Part shown: positions 54,101 to 64,000 of the stretch, in pieces
Numbering within the stretch: position 1 is the stretch's first letter
How the letters are laid out: each line of letters starts with the position of its first letter
Origin: Paraescarpia echinospica
Lineage: Eukaryota > Annelida > Polychaeta > Sabellida > Siboglinidae
Length of the DNA: 64,000 bases
Direction of reading: 5' to 3'
Assembly (NCBI GenBank): GCA_020002185.1
Contig: CM034531.1
Coordinates: 45,646,574 to 45,710,573 of the forward strand
Made by a program: the position numbers and the translations under genes
Notes under the pieces: generated by a model
The model's input: only the letters and a program-made list of their open reading frames with translations
Told to the model about the DNA's origin: nothing
Databases searched by the model: none

Positions 54101-55729
54101 ACATGCAAAGTTATGCATTTCCATAACAAACACAAGTAAATGCGCAGCTTTGCAGTTGATCATCATAAAGCAACCTATGATTTCTGAGGGATATAAGCTG
54201 TCATGTAAATGTGCATATAGTGCCTTCAATTTGTAGCAACAAATCATGGGTAAAATATGTAATTTCTTAAATGTATGATAACAGAATTGAAAATTCAAAA
54301 GTCGCTTTCAAGAATAGAATGCAACATAAAAAAACTGCAAAACTGTGCATCGCACCGTATACCAGATTATATATGTTAGACACCCGAGGTGGAGCCACAG
54401 CCTGCACACTAAGTGGCGCCACGACATGCTGTCGGCCACTGGACGACCAGGAGGAACGTCGCCAGTGCATAGTTAGTAGGTTACGTGCAGTGCTTAGGTT
54501 AACTCTCAGCGATGACGGGCGTGGCGTGACAACTGGACACACCTAGCAACAGCATACAGGCACACCTAGCAACAGTATATGTATAGAAACACCTAGCAAT
54601 GGTATACAGACACATTATATACAGGCACACCTAGCAACAGTATACAGGCACACCTAGCAACAGTATATGTATAGAAACACCTAGCAATGGTATACAGACA
54701 CAGTATATACAGGCACACCTAGCAACAGTATACAGGCACACCTAGCAACAGTATACAGGCACATCTAGCAACAGTATATGTATAGAAACACCTAGCAACA
54801 GTATACACACACATGTAGCAACAACAATTAACATTCGCATGCACCAGTAACAATTTAATAGCACTGCCAAACAAAGTTATAAACAATGTATTTCACAGGC
54901 TATTTATACCAACAGTCAGTTTAAAAAAAATAAGAACTGTAAAATATTTTTTGGTTATTTGTGGCATTGCCGTCAACAGTTTATTAAGATTATTGAGAAA
55001 TGGGCTACAAGTATGAATAAAAACAAGCAATCAATGAAACAGTCTGATTCATGAATCACCCACAACATGATTGACAAATGAACTGTTCAGCCCGGTACAA
55101 ACATACGCGGTCATTGTTGCTAATAGATCTCTTATTTATAAGTATTCATCTGTGTTAAATATGTTGGATTTGTTTTATGAATTTATATTGTTTCACCCTT
55201 TAGACCTTGAGTGCCCAAAAGCTTTCTGATACTCGCTTCCACAATCGCCCAAAAAGCATCTTTTAGCTTTGACATCAAGTGGACCTGGTGTCATCTTCTC
55301 GATACGTATGTATCTTGTGTCAGTAGATTCTTCAGTGTATCTGCTGTGTGTGTTGGGATATTTTAGATGGCTTAGTACAGTCTGTATTGGAACTTTTTGA
55401 ATGAGCTTTGTTTGAAAATATCAACTGAAAGAGAGTTTGTAGATATACCCATAACATTCTATGCAAACATGCCCAGACACCGCGTATTGCATTTCGCACG
55501 TTTAGTTTAAAAGTTGCTTAGTATATTTAGCACGTCTTGTGTAGAATTCACATATCTTTAGGATAAGCACAACTTGCAATGTTACAAAATGAAGTACAAC
55601 AAAGATAAATGCAAAATATTACGTGCATCCATATCTTGGTGATTTTGTGCACTGCAGGGATTCGGAGCACATTTCATAAAATAACATGGGCCTAAAAGAT
55701 TAAATACAAATACTAGTACACACGGCAAG

Positions 55730-55789
<60 letters not shown>

Positions 55790-58700
55790 AACACACTACA
55801 CACACACAACAAAGAATACACTTGCCCATGCATGTACAGAGGCCACCCAAACAAAGCCAGACAGAGGAGGCATACATGACTAATAGGCCTAATATCATGT
55901 TGCATTAAAAGGGTCTGATTTCGACACCTAATTAGTCAATCTCCTCTTTCCTCAAGCCCTTTTATACACACATTTGAACCTTTTCAATCTGGCTTTCCTA
56001 CAGTTGGCTGGGCATTAATGTCACAAAACAGAATGCCTCCTCATCTAATTTAAGGCTACAGGATAGATGTTGCATTGTGACAGAGCTGTAGAAGAAACAT
56101 CACAGAATACTCAAAGAACAGTATTCCATGTTTATACAGAGACAGTTATAGAGTGTAAACAAATACTCATGCCAATATAACTCTGATAATCATTGTAGAT
56201 CTCTGACATAAATGGACACATCAAAAACAAATAAATTCTTTAATATTAAATGACTACATTACTATATAAAAATAATTAGAACACTGTTGTCAATTATATG
56301 TTTTTCTTGCTGTCTTTTACACATTTATTCACTCCAAAATTCTGCATAAAAAGATAAAAGGGGCTGTACGTAACCTGTGTCTTAATAGTAGAACGTGAAC
56401 ATAGTCTTACATATATACATATTTGCATAGACATAGATACATACACACTATACATACATACGCATGCACGCACGCACACACATATATACTAACTTGGTTA
56501 TAGTTGGTTGCAGTGCAACAACAGTTTTGATTAGATTTATCTAAATTATTTGTTCATATGACAGTGTGTGTGGATATTACCTTTGGAAGATCCCACGATG
56601 ACTCTCCTGAACTGTTCTCTTGGAAGTAATAGATTCTGCCCGACTCATCCACGGAACTCTGCCACTAAAACATTACCAGCAGTTACACGAAGCTGTGGGA
56701 ACAGGTTGGTGGGGAAGACAGTTTCAGGAAGAAGCTTGTGAAGAGTAAATTAAAGTTGCCTGGGGACCATTTCACTGAGATAGTGAACTCATACAGAAAA
56801 TCCATTAATCATTAAACAGAATTTGTTCAAGATGCTAAAAGCTGTATCGTCGACTATTTCTGTGGCACACCAGCAAAAGTGTCTTACCAGCACATCTTGG
56901 TGTTGACAGTTTTCAGAGTACAAGATCACTGATAAAGAGCAAAATATATTTTAAAGAGCAAAATCTGGCTTACGGGCTCATAAGAATGTTAGCCAAAGTG
57001 GTTCCTTGGATACCTGGAACGAATGGAAAGGGAGCAGTCAATGAGGAGAGCAATGTTCAGATAATGACCTGTCTGAGTTTGTGGATGTTTAGATAGCTTT
57101 CGTGGCTGTGTATGCCTTCATAACTAGCAGTGTTATATCAGTCTGCAATGCAGTGTGTTTTCCATGGTTTTTCCAAGTTACATAAATCGGTGTCAAACAT
57201 CCTCATCCCATGACAGGCAAGTAACAGATCAACAATTCAAATGAAAGTTCACCAGTTCTCTCACTTGCTTGTCATTTCATCTGTTCAAAAATTAACCGAA
57301 AAGTCACTCTTGTGAATATCTGAACTGTGCACTATCAGCTGTGGTAATACCTTGAGTCATCCAATCAGTATATGACAGTATGAATGGCAAGTTTTGAACA
57401 TGTATTTCAAAGCAGCAGCGTTACAGGTTTGTGTAAGATCTTGTGGACTTCTGATCACCATTCACAGGTAGCATGTATATAAAGTCTTTGGAATATGCTC
57501 CCTCTTAGTGTTAGATCAGTTGAAAATATTACAAAATTCCATCGTCATTTAAAAACTTATCTTTACAACCTTGCTTATCCACCGTAGCTCTCTAGCGCCT
57601 TGACCCATCTGTTGACAACTGGAATACTGCTTATGGATTTTGAGATTGACCAATCCTTTTGTTTTGATGCGCCTCTGAGCTCGGTTTCCAAGGATTTAGG
57701 TGCAATAAAAGTTATACTATTATTAAAAGTGGTTTTCAACAGAATTTATTTAACTTTAAGTACACAATTCAAACATTTAGAGTTTGGTGTTTTTTACATG
57801 TGATTAATCAGCTAATAATTAGCAGCAGCTAATAGTCAACATTAAATTAACACATTTAATCAAGCGAACCACTGTCATATTTTTCTCTTTGAAACGAGTG
57901 TTCGATTACAGGGTCAAAGTCACACAAACTTACCCGTTCCTTTGTAACTTCATTGACAAAACACATGTCCCCCGTGTCACTGTGTTCCTCTGTCCATCCC
58001 AGGGGGATGGAGGTCAGCCTCCGCAGACTGCGGCGACTCGACTACAATGACAATGTCGCATATATATTATCTTTATAAAAGGTTTCAAATGTAAACCCAA
58101 TTATTACCCAAGACACATTCATATAAATCCGCTTACACCCACCCTTGGAGCAACAAACCTCTTGTTTATGACTGCACTATCTGGTGAACTGATCACCACT
58201 CAATTGTGCCAGGGGGGAGAAAGGCCCACCAGAAAAGCCTTGCATATCACAAACATGTAGGTAAATAATTCTACATAACTACTGTTGTTTTTTTAGATAC
58301 AGTGAAACCTCACTATTAGGCAGAAGTGAGCGTAATGAGGCGGTGACTGTCGTAGTGAGACTAATTTCCTATACTTGGCTGTTACAGAAATATTTTGGGA
58401 CTGTCCTAGGGTGACTTTAATTGCAAGGTGGCTGTATTACTGAGGTGACCGTAAAGCAAGGTTTGACTGTATATCGCCACTGGATAGATCAGAGGCGACT
58501 GGTCCTAGGACATGAATATATTATATATATATATTACATATATAGGGCATATCCACACTGTACTGCAATTCATTGGAATATTTTGAAATGCTGATTTGGA
58601 TGGCAAAACAAACAGTTATGTTCCATTTTTGGGGATATATCATAAAGATATAAAACAAATTAAAAAAAGTCAAGAATATGTGCTACTGGGTTGTATTTTT

Positions 58701-61700
58701 TCATCGAACATTGAAAAAAATGCAGCTTTAAGAACGTTTGAAACTGTGATGTTAAAACTGCCAATTTTGAATGTTCTATCAAAGCATTAAAAACTGTTTC
58801 ATTTTGCATGCAGTAATGTAAATAAATAAAATCCATACTATTCTTCATGTACATATGTGTTTTGTTCTTTGTTTTAAACAGGAAAACATATTTTTTACAG
58901 TCTAGAAATTGTGTGTCATGGTCATGATGACAATGGTGGTCATAGCATAATATTAGTACCAATTAAATATTGTTTTTAATACAAACAGCATTTTGCCTTG
59001 TAAGATACTCTCCGATAGGTGTGAAAACAATTTACTATGTTTCCAACTATTTTGTGGCATATTCCCATATTTTATACCATCCGAAACAAGAAGAAATTAT
59101 TTTCTATCAATAAATCATGACCGTTCGTCCCATCAAGAAACCGGACCACTCCAAAACTGTGAGAAGGAAAACCAAGCGGATATCATGTGATGGCGTACAA
59201 ATGGTCATGTGATTCGACATTGCCGCCGTTTTCCGATGAAGAAGATAAGATGGCATCAAACTGAAGGTAAGAAATAGTCTGTCAAAATTTTGGCATAAAT
59301 CACGACCGTGACAATCATCACGACCGTGCAAATATAACTAAATTGAAGGCGCATTATCAATAAAATCTCGGCATGTGTAATATAAATCTTACCATGTTAT
59401 TTCTCTCAATATTTCGCTGTGTCTTCATGCTCAGGATTTCCGATAGTTTTATTGATGGTGTACGGTCGGGATGTTTGACCCTATGATTTATCGGGTCAAA
59501 AATCATGACCATGATTATAATTAAAAATGTTCTGAAAATTTACCCAAATCCCTTAAATATTATTTACACATATTAAATCAATTTATATGGAGTAATTTTT
59601 TGGTAAAAAAAGTTAAAATGTATGGATTAGTCTATTGTTATTATAAATTGCATTTTTCTATGTCAAACATCACAACCATTACATTTTGATTAATTAACAT
59701 TTCATAAATTCTCTCTGATTATATTGGTGAAACTATGTTTTCTTCAACAATTCATGTAAATAAAATCAATTGTCTGTATAACCAAAGCATTTGTGTCAAT
59801 TTATTCAGGTTTCTAGAAATTAACCTAGATGTCATACTTCTTGCATGTACAGTGTGACACCAATTTTATTATTCAGATTACGGACCCGCCAACATTGTTT
59901 TTAACAAAACAGAAATAAAAATAAAATTGCAATTTTGAACTTTTATTTCTGATCAAAATGCCGAACCAATTATTTTGTATCGATTCATCGAGCATATACG
60001 CATCATACCAAACATTGTATATTAAACACCATTTCATTGGTTGTCGCGCATCTTCGGTCTACGACCCAATGAGTCCAACTTGACATTAATTGATCTAAAC
60101 CATGGCTGAACCAGACGCTGCAGTGTGGTTTTGTATCAAGAAATTTAAGTTTGGCACTGCTTCCCAAAATGAAGTAAAAAATTTGAATTGTTCGACACAA
60201 TCAACAATGTCATTCCCTATGTTTGTAGCGATGCCGCTCTGATATCGAAAGTATGTGTTGACGTTGAATGCGCGGATTGTTGTCGAAATGACAGCGAGCG
60301 TCCTTGTGGATGCTACGTGAATAAGTCCACATTTAACACACTTATTTTCTTGAACAATGACAACGTTAGTGCCACCGAAATGAAGTGAGAAGGCAACCCG
60401 AAGGGTGACATTTTAGACACGATGCAAAATAGCAATAAAGAAAATAAACTGCCAACTCGCAACACAGATGAAACCGGTAACATATGCAGGTTTAATGCGC
60501 TACTCATTCTGTCTACATACAAAAATCTAAACATCAGATTTTGGCCAATCAAGTTAACACGCTGGGAAAACGGGTTGTAGACACTCTCTTCAATGTCAGC
60601 ATCGCATTGCATTACTTCGAACTATAATAATGTAGTTACATTTGGAGGTAATCAAATCTTAATTATGCCAGTCAAATTAATATTACCACAGCAAGATATA
60701 TCTTGCCTGTAATCTACACATTTATGGCTGTAATGTTAACGCACCATAATGGTATCTCTCAAGTCTTGTTATCAGTACTTGTTTTTCTAAATTCTAATAG
60801 TCTTCAACTTTTATTAAACTTTCACAAAAGTATGTGTCTAGTAAGTTTTGATATAAGGCTAAATAATTTGTTTAGCAATGTACTGTATGGTTCATATGAC
60901 AATTCATGTATTTACACAAAACACCTTTCTCGTGCAATTACTTTTATTTTTATTCCCCACCGCCCCAACAAAAATCTGTAATCCTAACAATCAAATTGGT
61001 GTGGCCTCAGATCCAGATGGGAATTAGCTGTTCTATCAATAATAATTTCATATGTTTCTGTACTTGCTGAATGTGGTTGGTGTTTCTTGCATTTCCTGTT
61101 TGAGTTTTTCTATATGATCAGACTTCATGTCAAAGATATACAATATAAGCCATACACATGCTGGTATTTGACAATCATGACCCTGCCATTAATAATATTT
61201 CAACTTTTCTGCATCCCTGTTACTAGAAAGCCAACAGAAACACAATCAGTAATTTATGTGCAGCAATCTAATCTGCCCTCCTTCCCATAGGGCAATTAGC
61301 TGTTTCCCTGGGCAACATAGCATGGGTCATGGCCTTGGAAGATCACCCTACAGAACATGGTTGACCTACTTGACATAATTTGAGCTCCCCTTGAAAGCTG
61401 TTATTAACTCCCTAGATATTTTGGTGGCACTGTTGCCTATTCAAAACTGTTACGTCTGGCTAAAGAAAATGTAAATAGGATGTTCTCTGATTTGGCAAAG
61501 AAAAAATAAGTTGGCTAAAAAGCAATCACAAAAGATATGTTAGAATGAGCCCAACATCAAGACCACCGAAGATTGAAAAAGTTAAACCGGAGTTCTGGGT
61601 CATAGACCATGAGATAAGGAACCAGTTAGTATGTACATCAGTCATGCATGACTGACTACCACTGTAGAGACAGTTTCATGCATGGCTGACTACAGCTAAA

Positions 61701-63503
61701 TACAGAGAGTTGCCAGGGATATCATTTGCCTGGTCCTACATGACTCCATATCAGTTAGTACAAGCAAGCATCAATGATAACGTTTTACCTGGTCTTTAAA
61801 ATGAACATGTTCCAAAACGATGTTTTGCATTCATGTGCAGCAAAAACAAGATATTTATCAAAAAAGTTATGTTTTCACCCCAATATTAGAACAATGGTAG
61901 ATTTGGCTATCAGACATGAATATCAAATAGTTCAGCATGGGTCTGATACATATCTCTGAACACAATAGCTTGTTTTTCCTAATGATTCCCTCATAAAGGA
62001 GTGACGTTTAAATTCTGTCCTGCCATAATGTTCATTCTGTTGTTTCCCTTCACTGCAACTGTTTATATTTCAGACTTCACTGAAATAAAGTTGTCTTCCA
62101 AATCGAGATATTTGTTCGCATTTCACAATACCATGTGTGGAGACAACTAAAGAAACTATACATACCACTGACAACCGATCGCTGTCGCTGCTGCCATGGC
62201 TCCCACTAGGTGGCTCCCATTGACTTTGTTTTGTGACGGGGTTGAAATAGAAAGTTCTTCCCTCTTCATCGCAATGTTGCTCCCAACCTCCGATGAGTAT
62301 TCGGTCAGCAGTGGCGCCCTCTTTTGGCAGATGTGGCCTTTCACTGTCAGTATTCTGTGACCTCCTATGGATGACGTTTTGGATCAATTCTAAGTTGGCA
62401 TACTGTGGCAGTTCTGTCGACTAAAACAAACCAGATGGCTGTAGGTTGTGCTACGTCAGGACTATAAAATACAATGTTCATGATATGACAAGGCCATTGC
62501 CATCAACATGTCATTCAAATATCATAACTGTTTAACAAAATTACTACAAATATAGAGAACATAACCATCAGCTTTCAATCTGCTCAAACTTTAGGAAATA
62601 AATGTAAAATGGAACACCTGCGATTTACACCCCTTGAAATCGACCCAACCATCGGTCGACCCAACCAACCAACCAGCCGACCAACCAGCCGACCGACTGA
62701 CTGACCAACAACCCACCTGACCCAGCCATCCAACCAACCAACCAACCAACCACCTACCCAAAGAACCCACCCCCCCAACCAACCACCCGAAAAAATCCAA
62801 TCACCCACCCAACTGACTGACCAATCAACCAATCAATCATCCACCTTCACACCATAATAATACTTACCACGTTCTCATAATCAGTATCAGGCTCATCCAC
62901 TGTGTCTGCCGACTTCTCACTCTTGAACGGAACATTCTCATAATTCTCCGTTGGTTCCCTCCTCTTCACCCTATTTGCGTTGGCGTCTGTCTTTGCTCTG
63001 ACCTTAGGCACAACATTTATATAATCTCCATCATCGTCGACTGCATTACCTTTATCATTGTCACATTTTTCTGCCTCCTCTGTTTTATCGTCATCATAGT
63101 CAGGCGGCGGTTCGTCTAAACTGTCACGCGAATCACCATCAAGTGCATGTTCGAGCATGTTATCAAATGCCTTTAACACATCATCCTCCACCAGCGGAGG
63201 TTTTGGCTTTTTGGGGACTGGCGGTGGTTTTGTAGGTTTTGGTTTCACTTTTGGTGGACCAGTGCTACTGCAGCCACCGCCAACCATAATCGTTGTCATG
63301 TGGATCTCTTGCAGATAATTCGCCGGAACGAAAATTCCCTTTTTCTCTCCACACCGAAGTACAAGCCACCAATCATCATCTGTCTTCTTCACTAGGATGC
63401 ACTCGTCACCAGATTTGATTGACACACGGCTACCATCTTTTTCCTCATAAGTGTAATCGTATAATAATCGCACATTCTTCTTTGATGAGAGTGGTGTTGC
63501 CAT
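39774..63503 (-). CDS. ARHGAP12/27-like: Rho GTPase-activating protein, SH3-WW-PH-RhoGAP, 16 coding exons
   Basis: Exons, in transcription order: 63503-62868, 62420-62166, 58041-57934, 56664-56581, 53219-53139, 50354-50293, 49135-49057, 48533-48429, 47539-47441, 46658-46514, 45191-45042, 43423-43325, 42734-42657, 42113-41982, 41170-41065, 39942-39774. They total 2388 nt, giving 795 aa, with matching phases at every junction. Domains: SH3 (~7-68, WWLVL and VPANYL), a proline-rich stretch with acidic and YENV-type tyrosine motifs (~75-212), WW1 (257-283, W258/W280), a WW2/WW3 segment (~311-360), PH (~390-503) and RhoGAP (~600-795). The GIYRVSGN motif carries the arginine finger R643; ALKMFFREL supplies K681 and R685. 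This domain order defines the ARHGAP9/12/15/27 family, which speeds GTP hydrolysis on Rho-type GTPases, with SH3 and WW binding proline motifs and PH binding phosphoinositides. Which vertebrate member is closest cannot be decided here. Start: ATG at 63503 just before the SH3; an acceptor at 63551 implies a 5' UTR intron. Confidence 0.94.
40190..40275. repeat. 32-bp tandem repeat, about 2.7 copies
   Basis: TAAAGATTCCAAGCTGAAAT followed by AAAATAAA units, the last diverged, in a RhoGAP intron. Confidence 0.8.
40668..40906 (+). mobile_element. tRNA-derived SINE in RhoGAP intron
   Basis: Head TGCGGTGTAGCGGCTAGAGC with the box B-like GGATTCGAATTC. The body has GACTGAATGCTTTCCAGAGA and the tail AAAGTGCTTTGAACAGTCCT...TATATAAAAACTTACC. 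Confidence 0.7.
41640..41880 (+). mobile_element. Non-LTR retrotransposon ORF2 C-terminal fragment in RhoGAP intron
   Basis: Encodes SWRNHTTIKELYGSLPRLST and then HLAGHVMRHNEMANQVLLW, the typical ORF2 C-terminal LAGHxxR region, followed by a frameshift. It lies in the intron between exons 14 and 15 of the RhoGAP gene, antisense to it. Confidence 0.65.
42750..43110. repeat. Degenerate ~20-bp repeat, AAACATGTTCACAACTCA
   Basis: More than ten diverged copies of AAACATGTTCACAACTCAYA in the RhoGAP intron between the exons at 42734 and 43325. Confidence 0.7.
43939..44930. repeat. 40-bp minisatellite, about 25 copies, in RhoGAP intron
   Basis: The unit YGAAACACTGCAAGYGGTAG then GTTCCTTCTAATGGTAGGAA repeats head to tail with only scattered substitutions (Y at the first base, GYGG/GAGG/GCAG variants). 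It sits in the intron between the exons at 45042 and 43423. Confidence 0.97.
46514..50354 (-). CDS. RhoGAP gene exons: PH domain and Ser/Thr-rich linker
   Basis: Exons 50354-50293, 49135-49057, 48533-48429 and 47539-47441 build one PH domain: LKGTLYKKKLMENNKK, then KNWSQSYVATTGQMLYFYKD, EVTIDLRDAEIKFG and SGTDEYLLQCDSN...WYQTL, with the C-terminal helix Trp present. Exon 46658-46514 adds a Ser/Thr/Pro-rich linker ending in a basic KKAHSKER. Confidence 0.9.
46877..46986. repeat. 35-bp tandem repeat, three copies, in RhoGAP intron
   Basis: CATATGTCATGCCGCCCTCA then TAATGTAATGCTGCA, three identical units plus a partial. Confidence 0.95.
47068..47131. repeat. 17-bp tandem repeat, about four copies
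   Basis: The unit TACACTGTAGGTACTTT, nearly perfect, in a RhoGAP intron. Confidence 0.9.
49565..49630 (+). mobile_element. SINE 3' end fragment in RhoGAP intron
   Basis: AGTACTTTGAGTCCTGAGGA followed by TATATAAGAACTTACCTTTT matches the tail of the SINE at 40668-40906. Confidence 0.55.
50531..50729 (-). mobile_element. TA-target MITE, copy 3, in RhoGAP intron
   Basis: The inverted orientation of the same family (AGTCAAACCTTGCTTTATGG at left, GGTTTTACTG at right). It is flanked by TA on both sides (50529-50530 and 50730-50731). Confidence 0.65.
51092..51139 (-). CDS. Candidate 48-nt cassette exon of the RhoGAP gene
   Basis: Between the exons at 53139 and 50354 there is a CAG acceptor, 16 open codons (VPALKEMAADQLLRGF) and a gtataa donor. 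Both edges are phase 0, so inclusion or skipping keeps the frame. The donor is weak, and I left it out of the 795-aa model. Confidence 0.35.
51776..52862. mobile_element. Possible DNA element with short inverted ends and internal repeats
   Basis: AGTCCTTTGG (51776-51785) is matched by CCAAAGGACT (52853-52862). Inside, a ~150-bp motif (CACTACCACATGAAATGT...AATTAGAGAAAAAGTT) appears near 52425, 52590 and 52735. It lies within a RhoGAP intron, between exons at 53139 and 50354. Confidence 0.35.
54540..54815. repeat. Degenerate tandem repeat ACACCTAGCAACAGTATA
   Basis: About ten units of ACACCTAGCAACAGTATACA or the TATGTATAGAA variant, arranged in a higher-order pattern, in a RhoGAP intron. Confidence 0.85.
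55730..55788. repeat. (CA)n microsatellite
   Basis: About 28 CA units in a RhoGAP intron. Confidence 0.95.
56581..58041 (-). CDS. RhoGAP gene exons: divergent WW2 and WW3
   Basis: Exons 58041-57934 (36 codons) and 56664-56581 (28 codons). The first encodes IPLGWTEEHSD...CFVNEVTKER, the second WQSSVDESGRIYYF...SSWDLPK. The junction places a Trp directly after TKER, so a degenerate WW2 runs into WW3, as in human ARHGAP27 (QERWL... pattern, from family knowledge). Both introns have consensus sites (gtaagt; gtaat). Confidence 0.88.
57480..57730 (+). mobile_element. L2-like LINE 3' tail in RhoGAP intron
   Basis: Encodes the terminal WNMLPLSVRSVEN, then KFHRHLKTYLYNLAYPP, followed by the shared 3' UTR (CCTCTGAGCTCGGTTTCCAA...TGCAATAAAAGTTATA). 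It is antisense to the host gene. Confidence 0.65.
58300..58469 (+). mobile_element. TA-target MITE, copy 2, in RhoGAP intron
   Basis: CAGTGAAACCTC...AAGGTTTGACTG with TA on both sides (58298-58299, 58470-58471). The internal sequence is alignable with copy 1. Confidence 0.75.
58470..60101. other. RhoGAP intron, left part
   Basis: AT-rich. The recurrent word CATGACCRT/CACGACCGT appears near 59110, 59300-59330 and 59510. No gene. Confidence 0.5.
60102..60700 (+). pseudogene. Coding-like decayed segment, unknown protein, in RhoGAP intron
   Basis: ATG at 60102 opens MAEPDAAVWFCIKKFKFGTA. After one apparent frameshift near 60185 the frame continues DTINNVIPYVCSDAALISKV and then CVDVECADCCRNDSE. 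It reads through one stop (~60386) to TRNTDETGNICRFNALLI. The intact stretches and composition suggest a once-coding sequence without introns. No family recognised; it could be a retrocopy or transposon-encoded. Confidence 0.3.
60701..62165. other. RhoGAP intron, right part
   Basis: AT-rich, short frames only; CATGCATG-rich near 61640-61690. No gene. Confidence 0.55.
62166..62420 (-). CDS. RhoGAP gene exon: first WW domain
   Basis: 85 codons between TTTGTTTTAG and GTG|gtatgt. It contains a canonical WW module from GGWEQHC to SQWEPPSG with both tryptophans (W258, W280), the FYFNP core and a Ser/Asp-rich tail. Confidence 0.93.
62640..62840. repeat. (ACCA)n-like repeat
   Basis: AACCAACC and GACCAACC units, degenerate, in the first coding intron of the RhoGAP gene, ending ~30 bases from the exon-1 donor. 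Confidence 0.85.
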
Positions 63504-63550
63504 GGCGGTTACAAGATGCCAGTTTGTGAATATGGCATGTGCAGATGTTT
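62868..63550 (-). CDS. RhoGAP gene exon: 5' UTR end, SH3 domain, proline-rich linker
   Basis: The acceptor is TTTTTTTTCAG at 63551-63553 and the ATG is at 63503. Codons 7-68 make an SH3 domain with the ALYDY-like LLYDYTYEE, DDWWLV and VPANYL motifs. It is followed by PKPTKPPPVPKKPKPP, an acidic DDD/EE linker and repeated Y-E/I-N-V motifs (DYINV, NYENV, DYENV) that resemble tyrosine phosphorylation sites. The donor is GTG|gtaagt at 62867, phase 0. Confidence 0.93.
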
Positions 63551-64000
63551 CTGAAAAAAACCATTCGTCAACTATAGAGATGGTGACCAGAATCCTTATT
63601 AAATCAAACTGTCTAATTGAAGCCCTATAATATATAAATTGAAGCCCTAAAATATATAAATTATATATATATATACGGGCAGTTCTACAGTGTCGGGCGT
63701 ACATTTTGGACACTTTAGTCATGCAATACATCTTGAGGTAGAAAGTGCCACAACTTTTTACTGACATGTACTATAAGAACCAACTATGACATTGTTATGA
63801 TATACAGACTTTGTTCTCTCCTATAGTCATTTTGATCATACAATGAAAAACATGCATTGTATCGGACGTATTCACACAAACCTTAAATTTTACCCCATGT
63901 AAGGTTATATCAAAATCTCTGTGATGTGTGACGGTATATTAAAAATATTTTGTCACGTATCTGTGGGGCAGATGTTAATCTGTTGATTAGACCAAATAAA

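Larger units (their letters stand above)
53220..56580. other. RhoGAP intron, no further gene
   Basis: Intron between exons 4 and 5. Apart from the 54540-54815 and 55730-55788 repeats, it is AT-rich with only short chance frames. Confidence 0.6.

Noticed and set aside
55582..55905. Cys-Val repeat protein
   Set aside because: A translation of the (CA)n microsatellite.
59118..59190. Short frame MTVRPIKKPDHSKTVRRK resembling a ribosomal protein N-terminus
   Set aside because: The resemblance does not continue past about 20 residues, and stops follow at once.
62584..62832. Gly/Trp-rich repeat frame
   Set aside because: A translation of the (ACCA)n-like intronic repeat. It lies inside an intron whose splice sites are firmly placed.

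Overview
This is an animal (metazoan) nuclear DNA window: consensus GT-AG introns, long introns, abundant microsatellites, tRNA-derived SINEs, several clades of non-LTR retrotransposon and cut-and-paste DNA transposons. The repeat mix (CR1/L2-like LINEs, RTE-like fragments, hAT and TA-target MITEs, a Mutator-like transposase) is common in marine invertebrates. I cannot fix the phylum from sequence alone. There is no sign of prokaryotic, organellar or viral genome organisation.

Three protein-coding genes can be assembled with confidence. (1) 13237-14880, minus: an intronless 547-aa type II membrane protein of the polypeptide GalNAc-transferase (GALNT) fold with a C-terminal ricin-type lectin domain. 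(2) 30648-34644, plus: a four-exon paralogue of 516 aa with the same architecture. Both lack the family's metal-binding DxH motif and the later metal-ligand histidine, so they look like a divergent, probably catalytically changed GALNT-like branch. They lie head to head about 15.8 kb apart. (3) 39774-63503, minus: a complete 16-exon Rho GTPase-activating protein of 795 aa (SH3, proline-rich linker, WW modules, PH, RhoGAP) of the ARHGAP9/12/15/27 family. All exon phases close and the catalytic arginine is present.

Layout. 1-13 kb is gene-poor and filled with decayed LINEs, including a CR1-like element at about 2.75-7.2 kb whose ORF1 is split by an antisense fragment of the same family, and an L2-like copy at 10.8-12 kb. 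13.2-14.9 kb is the intronless GALNT-like gene. 15-30 kb is an intergenic spacer with tandem repeats, a roughly 2.9-kb DNA transposon flanked by inverted repeats (23.66-26.58 kb) with a broken Mutator-like transposase, and a 797-bp hAT-type element with a perfect 8-bp target duplication (27.28-28.07 kb). 30.6-34.6 kb is the four-exon GALNT-like gene, followed directly by an inverted-repeat element. 35-39 kb holds another L2-like fragment and a hAT-like MITE. 39.8-63.5 kb is the RhoGAP gene; its introns carry a 40-bp minisatellite of about 25 copies, two copies of a TA-target MITE, SINEs, LINE tails and a coding-like decayed segment.

The GALNT-like proteins would act in the Golgi or secretory pathway. 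The RhoGAP would act in the cytoplasm or at membranes on Rho-family GTPases. The sequence shows no functional link between them. The most noteworthy items are the metal-ligand-less GALNT-like pair (one intronless, one with introns) and a tandem repeat that appears to have grown out of the last codons of the intronless copy.
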